The notes: generated by a model from the letters alone, not told the origin. Counted from the first letter of the stretch, positions 20,569 through 32,275 are shown. The stretch is DNA of 64,000 nt from Zygaena filipendulae (GCA_907165275.2 OU015665.1:9936001-10000000), one strand, 5' to 3'. Numbers and translations: made by a program.

Positions 20569-21240
20569 TAAGCTATACTACTTGACGTGTTCATGATAGA
20601 TAGCTTCATCCGTCTCGTGTCGTAACGTGATTACGCCCAAAGACGTTAAAATATTCGAGTGCTTCAACAGCTTGTGCACTACATTTCCAGGATCGTGTCG
20701 ACTCTAAGCTATACTACTTGACGTGTTCATGATAGATAGCTTCATCCGTCTCGCGTCGTAACGTGCTTACGCCCAAAGACGTTAAAATATTCGAGTGCCT
20801 CAACAGCTTGTGCACTACATTTCCAGGATCGTGTCGACTCTAAGCTATACTACTTGACGTGTTCATGATAGATAGCTTCATCCGTCTCGCGTCGTAACGT
20901 GCTTACGCCCAAAGACGTTAAAATATTCGAGTGCCTCAACAGCTTGTGCACTACATTTCCAGGATCGTGTCGACTCTAAGCTATACTACTTGACGTGTTC
21001 ATGATAGATAGCTTCATCCGTCTCGCGTCGTAACGTGCTTACGCCCAAAGACGTTAAAATATTCGAGTGCCTCAACAGCTTGTGCACTACATTTCCAGGA
21101 TCGTGTCGACTCTAAGCTATACTACTTGACGTGTTCATGATAGATAGCTTCATCTGTCTCGTGTAGTAACGTGATTACGCCCAAAGACGTTAAAATATTT
21201 GAGTGCCTCAACAGTTTGTGCACTATATTACCAGGCTCTC
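20569..21240 (+). repeat. 136-bp tandem array, five copies
   Basis: The unit begins AAGCTATACTACTTGACGTG. Unit starts are at 20570, 20706, 20842, 20978 and 21114, exactly 136 bp apart. The inner copies are almost identical, while the first and last are more diverged (GTGATTACG rather than GTGCTTACG). 136 is not a multiple of three, so the array cannot be a repeating coding domain in one frame. It lies within the DIRS element between the gag-like pieces. Confidence 0.95.
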
Positions 21241-21665
21241 GCGATCGAAATGAGCACCGCTTAAAGTCCAGATCACCCTTAAAGTACCTTCCAAGGTCAA
21301 CTTCATGTCGCGGTGATTAAACAAGTGCACCCTTACACGAACGATCTGGTTCGAGATTTCTTTCCATAGAAGAGAATTGGGCCTTCGGAGATGAAAACCG
21401 AAGTGAACAGCGAAAGGTTCACTCCCTGAAATAACTCAGAAGGAGACGACAGTGCTACTAGCAACTGAACAACCAGACGCAAGCACTAGTATGGTAATTG
21501 AGGATACCTTACCTCGAAAAATCCTAAAATCCCTTGGTGATCAAAGAAGTGTTTGGCCATTCCCGACAAGATCTCTAAACGTTGGGGATGGCTTCTAGTA
21601 GACGGCCTTACATAAGAAGAAAAACAGGATTTGCTATATAAAAGACAAAAAATTCATTATTATAC
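21241..21665 (+). pseudogene. DIRS gag C-terminal relic
   Basis: Conceptual reading gives pieces such as DTLPRKILKSLGDQ and, in a shifted frame, ISKRWGWLLVDGLT followed by a stop and EEKQDLLYKRQKI. A pattern of RW, GL, EE and LL near the end is typical of DIRS gag proteins as I remember them. The frameshifts and stops show decay. The call depends mainly on context. Confidence 0.45.
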
Positions 21666-21790
21666 GTAACGAACGTATAACGTCAGTAACGACCAAACCA
21701 TACAAACCGTAATAACTGAGGTAGTATCCCACGCAGGTAGATTATATCGTCTACATCTACTAAAAAGCAATTCGTGTATATATATATACA

Positions 21791-22115
21791 TTAGCTGTGT
21801 CCCGCGGTTTCAACCGCGTTAATTTAAGAAAAATTCTTTACTGATGCAAAATATATTCCATAACTACATGATTTTTGCGTAACTTTAACCGTTCAAGTAG
21901 CGTAACGGAATATTTTTTCCGTTCTTTGTAACATTTTTCATTGCTGCTCCGCTCTTATTGATCTTAGCGGGATCATATTATGTATTTGTATAGCTTTTCT
22001 CGGTAAATGGGCTATCTAACACTGAAAAAATGTTTCAAATGGGACCAGTAGTTGCTGAGATTGGCGCGTTCAAACACACAAACAAACTCTTCAGTTTTAT
22101 AATAATTATTAGTAT
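21791..22115 (+). repeat. Interspersed repeat variant inserted in the DIRS element
   Basis: It starts TTAGCTGTGTCCCGCGGTTT. The later part (GCTATCTAACACTGAAAAAA, CCAGTAGTTGCTGAGATTGG, ACAAACTCTTCAGTTTTATA) has a relative at 46260-46455, defining another subfamily. Confidence 0.7.
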
Positions 22116-22586
22116 GGAATCTGTGGTATAGATACATATTATACTTATAATCTGAATCTCGGAAGCGACTCCAAAGATTTTCATGAAATTTAGTATGCAG
22201 GGTTGTTTTATCTGTGTTTTCAGGCAATGAAAAATGAGTGTTTGGTACTGCTTTTTCTACTTAACGACAGATAGCACTACGAGCGAAGCTCGGTCACCTA
22301 GATATTTTTAGTATGAGTATGAGATATACTCATACATATAGAGAATATGATCAATTATAGATGATTTAGTCGTTTTAGATGTAGTTGTTATATACCTAAT
22401 TATGTAAGGAGCTTTAAAATTCCTTTTGATCGCACTGTATTCCAGTTTACGGTCCCCGAATATAACACCTTAAGCTCTACTAAAAGTTACCACCTAAATA
22501 TTGCAATATCTAATCCACTAAGTTATACAGTCATTGCAGTGCAGTTTTGACAATTTTTCAACACTCAAAAGTTCACTTTATTCTTA

Positions 22587-22977
22587 ACTAGCTGTCCCGC
22601 GCGGTTTCAACCGTGATGGTTTTGGAGTTCCCGCGGCAATTCCGGATTAAAATATAGCCTATGTTACTCAAGAATAATGTAGCTTTCTAATGGTGAAAGA
22701 ATTTTTGAAATCGGTCCAGTAGTTTTTGAGTTAAATCGTAACAAACAAACCAAAAATCAAATCTTTCCTCTTTATAATATTAGTATAGACTAGCTGTTCC
22801 CTGCGGTTTCACCCGCGTTGGTTTCACAGACCTCGCGGGAATTCCGGAATAAAGGGTGCCCTGTGTGTTATTCTGATGTATAAGCTATGTTAATGTGAAT
22901 TTCATTATAATCCATTCAGTGGTATTTGCGTGAAAGAGTTGCAAACACACACTCTCGCTTTTTTAATATTGGTAAGA
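22587..22977 (+). repeat. Two head-to-tail interspersed repeats inserted in the DIRS element
   Basis: The first copy (22587-22788) starts CTAGCTGTCCCGCGCGGTTT and ends TTTATAATATTAGTATAGA. The second (22789-22977) starts CTAGCTGTTCCCTGCGGTTT and ends TTTTTTAATATTGGTAAG. The second apparently inserted at the tail of the first. Both separate the gag and RT relics. Confidence 0.85.
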
Positions 22978-23019
22978 ATTTCAAACGAGTTAACGAGAGT
23001 TAACGAGTTTATCAAGTCA

Positions 23020-23480
23020 AATCAGTTCAAAATGGAAGACCTACGGACTAGTACGATACTTGTGTTTTAAAAACCGCTTATGGCGACCATAGACCTAAAA
23101 GAAGCATATTTATTGGTTTTCAAACAGAAAAATACTGCCATTAGACAAACAATCCAAGCTGTTGGAGAGAGTTTTAAACAGTTTTAAAATCATGCCAGGC
23201 AGGTACTTCCCTTGAATCAGTTTTTTCATGGTGGATTAATAATAAAATATTAGGCATTAAAAAAAAACAAAACTCGTAAGAACCGTTAACACTTTGGAAA
23301 TATTCTCCGCTGCCTCTCCAACAGGTTGGGGTGTACCTATCGTGCATCGGTGAACATCGGTTTATGGTCTAATGTGCTTTGCAAAGTTTCCGACAGATCA
23401 GGAGACGCGAGGGAAGACTTCTTTTGATCTTCACGTCGCGTCGTACATAAATTTAGGAAACAACCGCGAAGCCGATGTGG
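23020..23480 (+). pseudogene. DIRS reverse transcriptase and RNase H relic
   Basis: One frame reads QFKMEDLRTSTILVF, a stop, then KPLMATIDLKEAYLLV. These are the RT segment with the invariant DLK-AY motif around the first catalytic aspartate and its usual leader. Further on, SAASPTGWG at about 23305-23332 matches the RNase H segment DASPTGWGA common in DIRS elements, with the catalytic D apparently lost. HVASYINLGNNREADVES follows, matching the usual end of the RNase H domain. Premature stops and frameshifts make it nonfunctional. Confidence 0.8.
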
Positions 23481-23730
23481 AGTCTTGACATAGTATATTG
23501 ACTGATATTTTATTTATTTACAGTAAATGTACTTTTTTCCGTTCAAAATTTTTTAAAGGTGTTAAAAAACCTTTGTCGGATACCGAGTGGAGTTTGACTC
23601 ATTCAGTCTTTAAATTGATCATCGATATTAATTTTGCTTTGCTTCCAAAGCCAAAGAAAAGCCCACTTTATTTATCTCGGCATATCTACAGACGTTTTAA
23701 CGCACTCATGGTAGATTGGAGTATCTAGTA
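23481..23730 (+). pseudogene. DIRS post-RNase H linker relic
   Basis: An open stretch includes TEWSLTHSVFKLIIDIN and later LSRHIYRRFNALMVDWS. The EW.L...VF..I pattern and the N-A--VDWS pattern resemble the region following RNase H in DIRS polyproteins. No enzymatic role can be assigned. Confidence 0.5.
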
Positions 23731-23989
23731 CTTCCGTTACGATTTTTTTTTTTTTCCCCTCTCTTCTCTCTCTTCAAATGCTTAAGAAAATTAAAAAAAA
23801 AAAAATAAGCTACCGATAGAGCATCAGGCACAATGATAGTTCTAAATCGGCCAAGTAAACCTTGGTTACGCCTCTTCCTGAAATAATATTGATTGCTTTA
23901 TCGCTGATATACCTATATCTTTAAATTTTTCAATATAACAAATTAGTACCCAAAAGAGAGCCTTCCGCTCGAAAAACTAACCAAGAAAC

Positions 23990-24062
23990 GAATAGCTCTA
24001 CTTGCGTTGTCGACTGCACAACGTGCAGAGACGCTGTCCTTGATCTGCTTAACCAACTGAAA
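23990..24062 (+). pseudogene. DIRS tyrosine recombinase relic
   Basis: A short frame gives ALLALSTAQRAETLSLICL. The LLALxTAxR pattern matches the recombinase block that carries the first catalytic arginine in DIRS-type enzymes. The later catalytic HxxR and tyrosine blocks were not found, so this is a fragment. Confidence 0.6.
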
Positions 24063-24836
24063 GTCAATACCTCTAATGAAAAAAAAAAAAAAACTTACTA
24101 AATACAGAAAATTATTGACCACGAAACGACCTATTCACAATGCTTTAACTCACAATGCCTTAACTTTATCCCACTGTATCCCATAAATGAGGATAGACTC
24201 TTTGCAGAAGCAGCTTACAATAATGACTCTGATTAATAAACATTTATATAAATACAAGATAAACAAAATATATAAATATTTTGTAAAATTATGGGGTAGA
24301 AAACTGGCAATTAGTTCCAACCTAGAGGGCGCCAAATGTTTGTTACACAAGATCTGTCAATCTACATAGAAACTGAGTGTATTTTTGTTGTTTTCCACTA
24401 GTTAATTAAATTATGGGACGCTGTTGTAGCTTTTGATTGTGAGGAAATAGGTGTACACCAATTCCCAAGTGGTTTAACATTAAGGAAAGAGTGATAAATA
24501 AATCAAGGGATTTTTTGAGGTTATGTAGGAAACATTTTAAAGAAACTGATTGTGAGACCACGTCTAGAACATACATATACATCACGAAACTAATTTAAAG
24601 ACTTAACAAAGCTAAACTAGTGCTTAGAAATTCAAAAAGCCAATAATCAGTTGTTTTAAAAGTGTTTTGACAGGTAACAAACACACAGCGCCCTCTGCTT
24701 AAAAGCTTTGCATTTTCTTCCCGATTCGTACAAGTCTAATTATATTTTTTCTCTACTCGTGTTCGCTGATTTAACTTGGTTTATCATCGTTCTTCTTTCC
24801 CTATCTTTTACCTATTTCATGGTGAGCGCTAAACAT

Positions 24837-24964
24837 CTACATAGTAAAACATCTCTAATAAATCTCGAGGATGCAACGTCGCAGTATAATTGATGGTTAA
24901 ACAAACTTACCTAGTGATGTTTGACCATAATTATACGAGACGTTGCATCCGAAGAGATTTATTA
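24837..24964 (+). repeat. Internal complementary region of the DIRS element
   Basis: It consists of two abutting parts. Bases 24837-24890 are the reverse complement of the outer end of the left terminal repeat, including its diagnostic CTCGAG and GCAGTATAAT. Bases 24885-24964 are the reverse complement of the outer end of the right terminal repeat (25225-25304), including its diagnostic GAAGAG and CGAG. Each half follows the sequence variants of its own end. This is the arrangement by which DIRS elements template closure of their circular intermediate. Confidence 0.9.
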
Positions 24965-25051
24965 CCCTCCCTGCCCATAGGTTTCGTTAAAAACTTATAC
25001 ATCTATAAGTATTAACGTTACCCCATGCCATGAAATAGGTGCTCTGAAAAA

Positions 25052-25304
25052 ATGAGCTGGCACGGCGGCGTGCGGCAACGCAGGCGCTACGCCGGGTGGG
25101 GCGGGGAGGAGGGGTACACAGTAGTCAATTGAATATCTTTTTATTTTTGATTCTCCTTTATAGCTCTAAATAGTTGTGTGCGATGCTAGTACATTGAAGA
25201 ATGGACTACATAGTAAAACATCTCTAATAAATCTCTTCGGATGCAACGTCTCGTATAATTATGGTCAAACATCACTAGGTAAGTTTGTTTAACCATCAAT
25301 TATA
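25052..25304 (-). repeat. Right inverted terminal repeat of the DIRS element
   Basis: It starts ATGAGCTGGCACGGCGGCGT and runs outward to TTAACCATCAATTATA. It is the inverse of the left repeat, with about 45 extra bases at its outer end (GGTCAAACATCACTAGGTAA and flank). The extra bases are represented only in the internal complementary region, as in described DIRS elements with unequal termini. Confidence 0.9.
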
Positions 25305-26893
25305 GCAAAAAAATGACAAGCGAAACGATGGGGTTGAGTGGGGTTAATCTTAGGGTATGGATGCAAGATTTTTGTTTTGATGTGGTGTAGTCATTCGGCT
25401 CTTAAACAAAAAGAATACACTGTTTATGGTTTAAACATCCACAGCATCCCCCATGTCCTTACTGATCCCACAGACCTGCCCTAAGAGGGTTGCTGAGGGT
25501 GCGTGGACGATAGTGGACGTGGACCCACTATGGATCGGTGCACTTCACTTTGTTTCAAAGTATTCTAACGATGTTTTCCTTCACCGTAAAAGCTGAGGTA
25601 AACGTTTTGATTCATGCATCGGTAAAAAATATACCCAAAGATACAAGACTGGAGGCAATCCTTATTAAAAGGTGTGCATTGCTGGGCCCAAATTACTCGT
25701 ATAAAAGTAAATAACTAGTAAGGAGGTAACTAGAGGCGGGACTATGCATTAAAAATAGTACCTACAAGTCGTATACTCGTACGTAGCTATTACTTAGATA
25801 ATGAACACACTCTTTATGTTTTAACATACATACATCACACAAGACAGAGTGTGTTGGTATAATAATTAAAACTCCGTAGAGTCGCACACAGTTCAAAGAT
25901 TTTTTTGTCATAGCAGGTGAAACAATTCCCGCTGAGAAAAGCAAATATCGAATGACACGACGTCAAGAAACAAATGAATATAAATCATATGGTCGACAAG
26001 TCATTCATCACATCGGAGCTAGTGAAACAACATGAAAAAACCAGCTCTTTAAAACAAGGCACACATTTAGAGAATAAGAAAGAACAAAACCAATGCCCCA
26101 TATCATCTAAATCGAGTGAAATCATAAGGATTAATTCGTAAGAATAAAATAATTGTTCCAAACAAGGATTCGTAGTTGAAAAAAAATTGACGTTTCACAC
26201 ATTTGCCGTTGAGTAGGTGATTATTATTAATGGGAATTATGTTCTGATACACCAAGATCCTGTTGAAGGACAAGTGAAGAATCGCAGGTGAGTCTGGTGG
26301 AAAATGTTTATTTTTCGTATTTTTATAAATTTAATACAGCTTAGATAGTTTAATATTGAAGAAAATACGAAAGTATATGTAATTTAAACCTAAATTCACC
26401 GTTAGCAGTAACGGTAAATGCGTGAGATTACAATTAATTTCGTCAGTCACCGTCACCGGCAGAGACACCAACTAGATTAATGAAAACCGTTTTTATGATT
26501 GCTTTACGTCAGTCGCGTAATATATACAGGAAAAAAATTACTTTAAATACTTAGCCGATAGGTAGATAGGTACTGAGCTAATACCGATAAATCTAATCCA
26601 AGAAATTGAGGAGGAAAAACTGACCGACGATAATTTAAATTTTTGAGAAAATCAGAAAATTACTGAACAATATTCTTTTACAATATATGGACTTCGACGA
26701 AAATCGTCAATGAATGAGTAGTCATTGATCGACGCAAATTCATTGGAGAGAAAAAAGGCTTGTCCAAAACTTCAAACCACAAGCAAATATAGATGCTCCG
26801 ACTTTCTTGTTAAGACAGACACTTATCGAAACTCTTAAATCTTATTATTGTTTCACATAAAAAATTGTGTATAGACAGACAATCGCGACACAA
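25305..26893. other. Intergenic region and 5' part of the bromodomain gene
   Basis: At about 25480-25640 there is a fragment with TAACGATGTTTTCCTTCACC, also present in the SINE family at 18371 and 38291. A likely noncoding first exon of the downstream gene ends at 26287 (ATCGCAG followed by GTGAGT). A matching acceptor TATAG lies at 26874, 20 bp before the chosen start codon. Otherwise unremarkable AT-rich sequence. Confidence 0.45.
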
Positions 26894-29800
26894 ATGCAAG
26901 AATATGGTGGCGGTGTGTCGAGCAAGACGGGAGAGTACCGCGAGGGGGGGAGCGAAAGCGGCAGGGACAGGGGAGTACCACACGCGGGGGATGGCTTCCA
27001 ACCCTCGCACCAGTACGCCGTGATACAGCAGAAGAACTACGGTAATTAAAACCAAATAAATTAAATGCAATAACTTGTCGTATAGTCTGACATATTTTAC
27101 AAAATCCAGGCTGCTCCAGCAAAGAAATATCCGATCAAAATATAGCGACGTACTGTCGTGTGGCAACCGGTATATACGAAGCGACCACATCAAGCCACCA
27201 GTACCAGAATCCAAGGTCAGTTCATAGTTTACCTCTTTGTTAATTTATTTTGCTGGTTTTATTCCTCCAACACGTTGTAAAGTCTAATTATAACCTATAT
27301 TTTCAGATATAATAATCCCTCCGCTCCAACATTCAGTTCTCCACCGAATTCTCCTCTAGTGGGATTAGTGTTTGACCCATCTTCACCCAATTACAGCGGG
27401 CCGGGAATGATAGGGGATCAAAACGTTGCAGATAGACGCTCCCAGACATCCTGGTCGATAAACAACCAAGAGCCCATCGGTACAGGAGCTAAGAAGAAGA
27501 TAGTGAAGAACCAAGATAAAAGGAATACCTACAGTGCTGTTCCTCGATACCATGACCGGTACAAGGATACCAGCACTGAGACTGACCGTCAAAAAAAATC
27601 TGATAGAAACCTAAACTCTGAATCTACATCCAGTCTAGACTTTTTCGTCGAAGGAGAGAGAATGGTGTCAGAACTTTGCAGTATACCTGATCCTAACTTA
27701 AGGTTAGAATCCAATAACCAAAAACATAGCCCCAAAACAACAGGTCAAGATGAGGAAAAGAATAAAACGACTGGATCGTCGGATGCACTTCTTAACGCCT
27801 TAGATAAAATTATTATTCACGATCAAATACCAAATTTAATCGTTCAACTCGCTGTTGAAGCTTGTACTGATGCTGAGAATATTGCTATAGCTCATCACAA
27901 CCGACCGTGCTTTAAGAACATACACTCAATCTGCGCCAAAACAAGATCCAATGTCCAAAAACCTGACAGCGCAGTGGCCAACCTCCATTCACAGGGAATA
28001 CCGTGGGTCATTAAAAATTTCATATTTTCCTTTGTCAGAATTTTAGATGGTTGGAAAGGCGTAAAAGAACTATTAAGTGAGAAACATGATACATTTTCTC
28101 GAATTGAAAACAAATACTACAGTCCTAATATAAGAGAATGTTTTGTTCAATGGCAAGCCGTTACCAAAGAAATGTTAACTCATATTTATAAGACATTCAA
28201 ATGTCTTAATCATGGATTCACAATGGAGCAAAAAAGTTTTACACACAATTATTACGCTACAAACTCTGCTGCTCCGAGACATCAAAACCAAAGCAAATTT
28301 CAAGCTGGAAAACCTTCTGTGAGTACTCCAAGACCGGTTAACACTTCACCTCAACCGTTTAATGCTGCGCAACCCCCATGGGTTCAGAGTCAAACCCCGA
28401 CAGCGTCACAAACTTATAACGAAGGTCCTTGGCCTGCAAGATCTGGAGTAACGTATAAAAAGTTTCCAGTAGTGCCACCACCTAATTCACACAATTTTTA
28501 TCCTTTGAACGACCAAAGCGAGATGGACAGCTTTCAAAAGGCACCATACAAATGTGATCCATGCAGTATCAGAGAAGCGAAGCCGCGGCAATCATGGACG
28601 ATTACTAACGTCCCTGATTTTCGAACATTGGAAGGTATATGTCATGTGGATCAAAGAGAACTTTATACTCAATTAAAACACAAAATGGATGCAGAACTTG
28701 GTAAAACACCGAGTCAGCCATTGCTAAGCAATATGCCTTGTGATTTATTACAACGCAGAGATATGGAACTAAAAGCAAAAATGATTCCTCTTAGTCATGT
28801 TGAGAAAACATTGATACCCAGCATGGCTGCAGCTGCAGAAATGAGAGGATGCTACATGCAGAAAAATAACAGCTGCGGTGACACAAAAGAAGAGGCTGAT
28901 TTTTTTGCAGCATGGGGTCAGATAGTCCAGAAAGAATCTAACGATTATATAACTCATCACTCTCACAACGTTCAAGTTCCTTCGAATGTTGTGACGATCT
29001 CAAATAATATTTCTGGCCCCGTACAATTCATTGATCCTGAAAATGATGAGTACCATGAGATGTCCAAAGTTTACATGAAACCTGGTAGTTATAAAGTGCC
29101 CATTAAGCCTGCCGATCCAATACCTACGTTCGTGCAGAGCGCGAATCAGGAAATGGCTTTCGATAACGCTTTAGCAGATGATAAAATGAAAGTGCCATGC
29201 CCACCAGTCACTTTAGCCCCACAGCCAAAATACAACCTTGAATCGTGGCCGTGCTTAATGTCGCGGCGTGGCGATGGTATATTTAGTGATGAACAAAAGC
29301 TGAGACATGCTTTACCCTGTCTAGATATGAGGACGGTTGACCCACTTGATTTCATGAGTGCAATGACATCAGACCGTGCATGGGAAGCCGCCAAACAATC
29401 GGCCCCTAAACTGATGGACTTCATTCACGAAGGATCTAAATCTGACACAGCCAGGCTTTATGATGCTCTGGGCCTCAGTGTATGCGAAGACTTTTCTGAC
29501 GATTTGAGACATGTAAAATTTGGTGCAAGTCATAACGATAACTGGTCTACTGGCTTGCATCCAAATAATTTTATGACAAAAGAAATACCGAACTTATGGC
29601 CCCATCAACCTCCGAATAAAAGTGATTTTTTGCAAACTCAAGAAACTGATTTCAATGATGAAACGATCAAACTTGTAGATTCTGTTTCGAAGACAACAGA
29701 ATGTGACGATAATGCCGACGTGGCTGATGTCAAAAGCATGGAAACAAAGGGAAACACGCGGTGTCCTAATTTCGATCAGAGCGGCAATCATATTAGGGAT

Positions 29801-31005
29801 GTAAACCAGAAGAAGTCAAGTGGGAAAACCAAAGTAGCCGCCACGGGAACGTGGTATCATCCCAAGAAGAAGAAGCCGCTGCCGAGTGCAACGGTTAAAA
29901 AATTTGATAATATAATCGTACATTTATCGCAAATCAGCGAAGCTGGTTTTATTCAACACGATATGGACATAAAAGTGGTAAGATTTTCATCATGTTACAC
30001 TTAGTACAAAATTAGATGGACAGTAATATTATAATTATATTAAACAAAGATTATATATCTATCTACATTACACATTTGTACTATTTGTCTGTTTGTTTGT
30101 ACGTTTGAACGCGCATCGCGTTTACTTATGCCTTATAATATCGTGACTTAATGTTCAGCACACTTATTATCCCAGTACACTTATTATCCCAGAACAATAA
30201 AGAGTTGCCGAGGGAAGTCCGAAACACATGTGAATGAAATCCCACTATTTAATGCAAATTAATCGATCATCATGAAATTTCACATACACGCTGTCAGGGA
30301 CACACGGCAGAAGGTACTTTTTACTCTGGATTTCCCGCGGCAACTCCGAAATTGTCGCAGGTGAAACCGCAGGGAACAGCCAGTATTTTTACACTGAAAC
30401 TTCAGGACGGATTTAGATGGGAATGAAGATAACTTAAACCCTGAATTAACACTAGAATACTATTAATATCGGAATTCTCAAGGAAATGTAACGGCTAGAA
30501 ATTATATAATTTTACTTTTCTTTCAAGGCACCTCGTTTCTATGAAGTTGTCAAATATCCAATGTGTCTTCATGATATAACCACAAAACTGAAGAACGCAT
30601 CCTACTTCGACTACGATCAGGTTGTCCAGGATTTCAGACGTATCTTTAACAATGTCCGACTGTACCTTAAGGTATTCACTTCGGAAAATAATAGTAGCTA
30701 ACATTATATGTATACACTGCCAATGTTTAAATTAAATTCACTTATGATTTTAGAATTATCCAGATTCTGTTATGAAGAAAAATATTAGTAAAGTGTCCAG
30801 TGAATTCGAAAAATTGTTGAATGATGAATTTCAATCAAAATCTGAATCTAAACCAAAAACACAGGAAATTATTGAAACTGCAGAAGATACAAATAACAAT
30901 ATTAACAAAAATAACGAGAAGTCTAGTGATATGAACATGGTGGATGGTAAATCTGAGAATAGTAATAAAAAATGCGATCCTAAAGTCAGCGAAGAGAAAA
31001 AGTAA
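26894..31005 (+). CDS. Large protein with C-terminal divergent bromodomain
   Basis: Five coding exons join in frame: 26894-27041, 27110-27215, 27307-29977, 30528-30671 and 30754-31005. The junction phases are 1, 2, 0 and 0, giving 1106 residues. The start ATG is the first in exon 1 and follows a possible untranslated exon ending at 26287. Residues 1-240 are polar and low-complexity. Residues about 244-392 look like a helical domain (WVIKNFIFSFVRILDGW). A Pro/Gln-rich linker follows, then acidic and polar sequence. Residues about 940-1050 resemble a bromodomain: FYEVVKYPMCLHDITTKL, YDQVVQDFRRIFNNVRLY and a closing helix. Bromodomains bind acetyl-lysine in chromatin, but the usual YN is YL here, so the pocket may not bind it. 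The tail (about 1060-1106) is Asn/Lys/Glu-rich. No family name recognised. An AATAAA lies about 257 bp after the stop. Confidence 0.88.
30240..30385 (-). repeat. Interspersed repeat, partial, minus orientation
   Basis: AATCGATCATCATGAAATTT, CACATACACGCTGTCAGGGA and CAGGTGAAACCGCAGGGAAC mark the family. It lies in intron 3 of the bromodomain gene. Confidence 0.75.
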
Positions 31006-32082
31006 ATCAACGGAATTAACACCGCCGATCACCGGAATTTACCTAAATGGGTAGAGTTACTTTATTGCTTGCAATCTAGGCTGCTTTACTCTATTTTTAA
31101 TCAGTTATTTAGTAGTTCAATTACGACTAGGTATCTTTTAGCAGCATAAATTTTTTGTAACATTATTATCTATTAAAGTTGAAAAATGGTTACTTCAAAA
31201 TTATGGGCAAGACCCATAAAGATGTCTAACCGATTGATTTTTTTTTATTAAAATTACTATAAATAAATCCTTTATTGAATTAGGATACGTAGATCATCGT
31301 CTAGTCAAATAGAATATGTTTTAATACATAAAAATGTCTGTGGTGTTATCAGAACGTAAAATAAGATTGTTATTAATTGTAATAAGTGCCTAAATAAGTT
31401 CTCGTCTGTCATTTCGAGTCAACTTTATTTTCATTTACGAAACGGGACGCAATTCTTGTCTACTTTACATTTTAATCTCTTTCTTTGTCACTTAGCTTGT
31501 AATTTCATTCTTATATGCTATTTTATTAGTTGCTTCGTTAGTTTCATTGTCTCCATACCGTATTGATTTAATTCCTGTGCAAAACAAAAAAAAAACAAAT
31601 TTATGTTTGGACGCATCCCAGCGTCTGTTAATTTCCTTGCTTTTCATTCTTGTACCAGCAGTTTCTCAATGCGCCCTACAGTTTTAAGACGTATCCTGCA
31701 ATTCTTCCATGCATCTTGCATTAATTCTTCCATGGAACCTACTTTCTTCAGTACACCCTGCTACTCTTCAATTTCATGGTTAATACAGCTTCCATTCATC
31801 TCGTCTTGGCCTTGTGTAACGGCCATAAAACGAATGTGCGTTCAATTTTTTTGTTCGTGATAATAGATATTAGTTCTTTTTTATTCTCTATCTCGATCTG
31901 TGATGTATGTTTAGGTAAAAGTTGATTATTTGAATCGTTTTTTCACGCTTAATTACTAGTTTTACGATACACATTCGCGCAATGTAAATAGAAAAAGGGT
32001 ATCAGTAGTACCTATAGATGTGTAATAAAAAGTAAATTCGCACAAAAGTTTAAGTTCCCTTGGAGTTTGTAATATAATAACA
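31006..32082. other. 3' flank and intergenic DNA after the bromodomain gene
   Basis: The 3' UTR probably ends near the AATAAA at 31262. The rest is AT-rich. A Cys/Ser/Phe-rich open stretch at 31603-31860 lacks support as a gene. Confidence 0.45.
31262..31267 (+). promoter_or_regulatory. Polyadenylation signal of the bromodomain gene
   Basis: AATAAA 257 bp downstream of the stop, the first canonical signal in this orientation. Confidence 0.5.
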
Positions 32083-32275
32083 GTAGCTGCTCCCTGCGGT
32101 TTCACCCATGTTAAGATAGGAGTTGCCGCGGGAACTCTGTGAAGTCCTATCTTAGCTGACTTCTACTCTCCATATACCTGATAAATATCAGCTCCATTGG
32201 TCTTGTAGTATTCGAGATTTTGTGTATAGTCAGTGAGTCAGTGACCTTTCGCTTTTATACAAAAAGATATTTATA
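32083..32275 (+). repeat. Interspersed repeat, plus orientation, degenerate
   Basis: The head GTAGCTGCTCCCTGCGGTTT, then CGCGGGAACTCTGTGAAGTC. The tail is poorly preserved. Confidence 0.6.

Larger units (their letters stand above)
19790..25304 (+). mobile_element. Degenerate DIRS-type (tyrosine recombinase) retrotransposon
   Basis: The architecture matches the DIRS order. A left inverted terminal repeat (19790-20000) is complementary to a right one (25052-25304). An internal complementary region (24837-24964) lies just inside the right end. Between them lie relics of gag, reverse transcriptase, RNase H and tyrosine recombinase in the expected order and strand. Known DIRS elements replicate through a circular intermediate whose closure uses the internal complementary region, and they integrate without target-site duplications. 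All coding parts carry stops and frameshifts, and several interspersed repeats are inserted at 21791-22977, so it is inactive. Identification rests on structure plus short protein motifs and not on a database search. Confidence 0.85.

Noticed and set aside
20569..21240. Regular array considered as a CRISPR-like locus
   Set aside because: The units are contiguous 136-bp tandem repeats without unique spacers, in a eukaryotic retroelement.
27359..30004. Treating the long frame as a single-exon 881-residue gene
   Set aside because: The frame opens without an ATG and is open further upstream to an AG acceptor at 27306. Its end runs into intron past a GTAAGA donor at 29978. The five-exon model joins it in phase to upstream and bromodomain exons.
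31603..31860. 85-residue Cys/Ser/Phe-rich open frame
   Set aside because: No signal peptide, domain or splice sites. The composition looks like noncoding or decayed repeat sequence.
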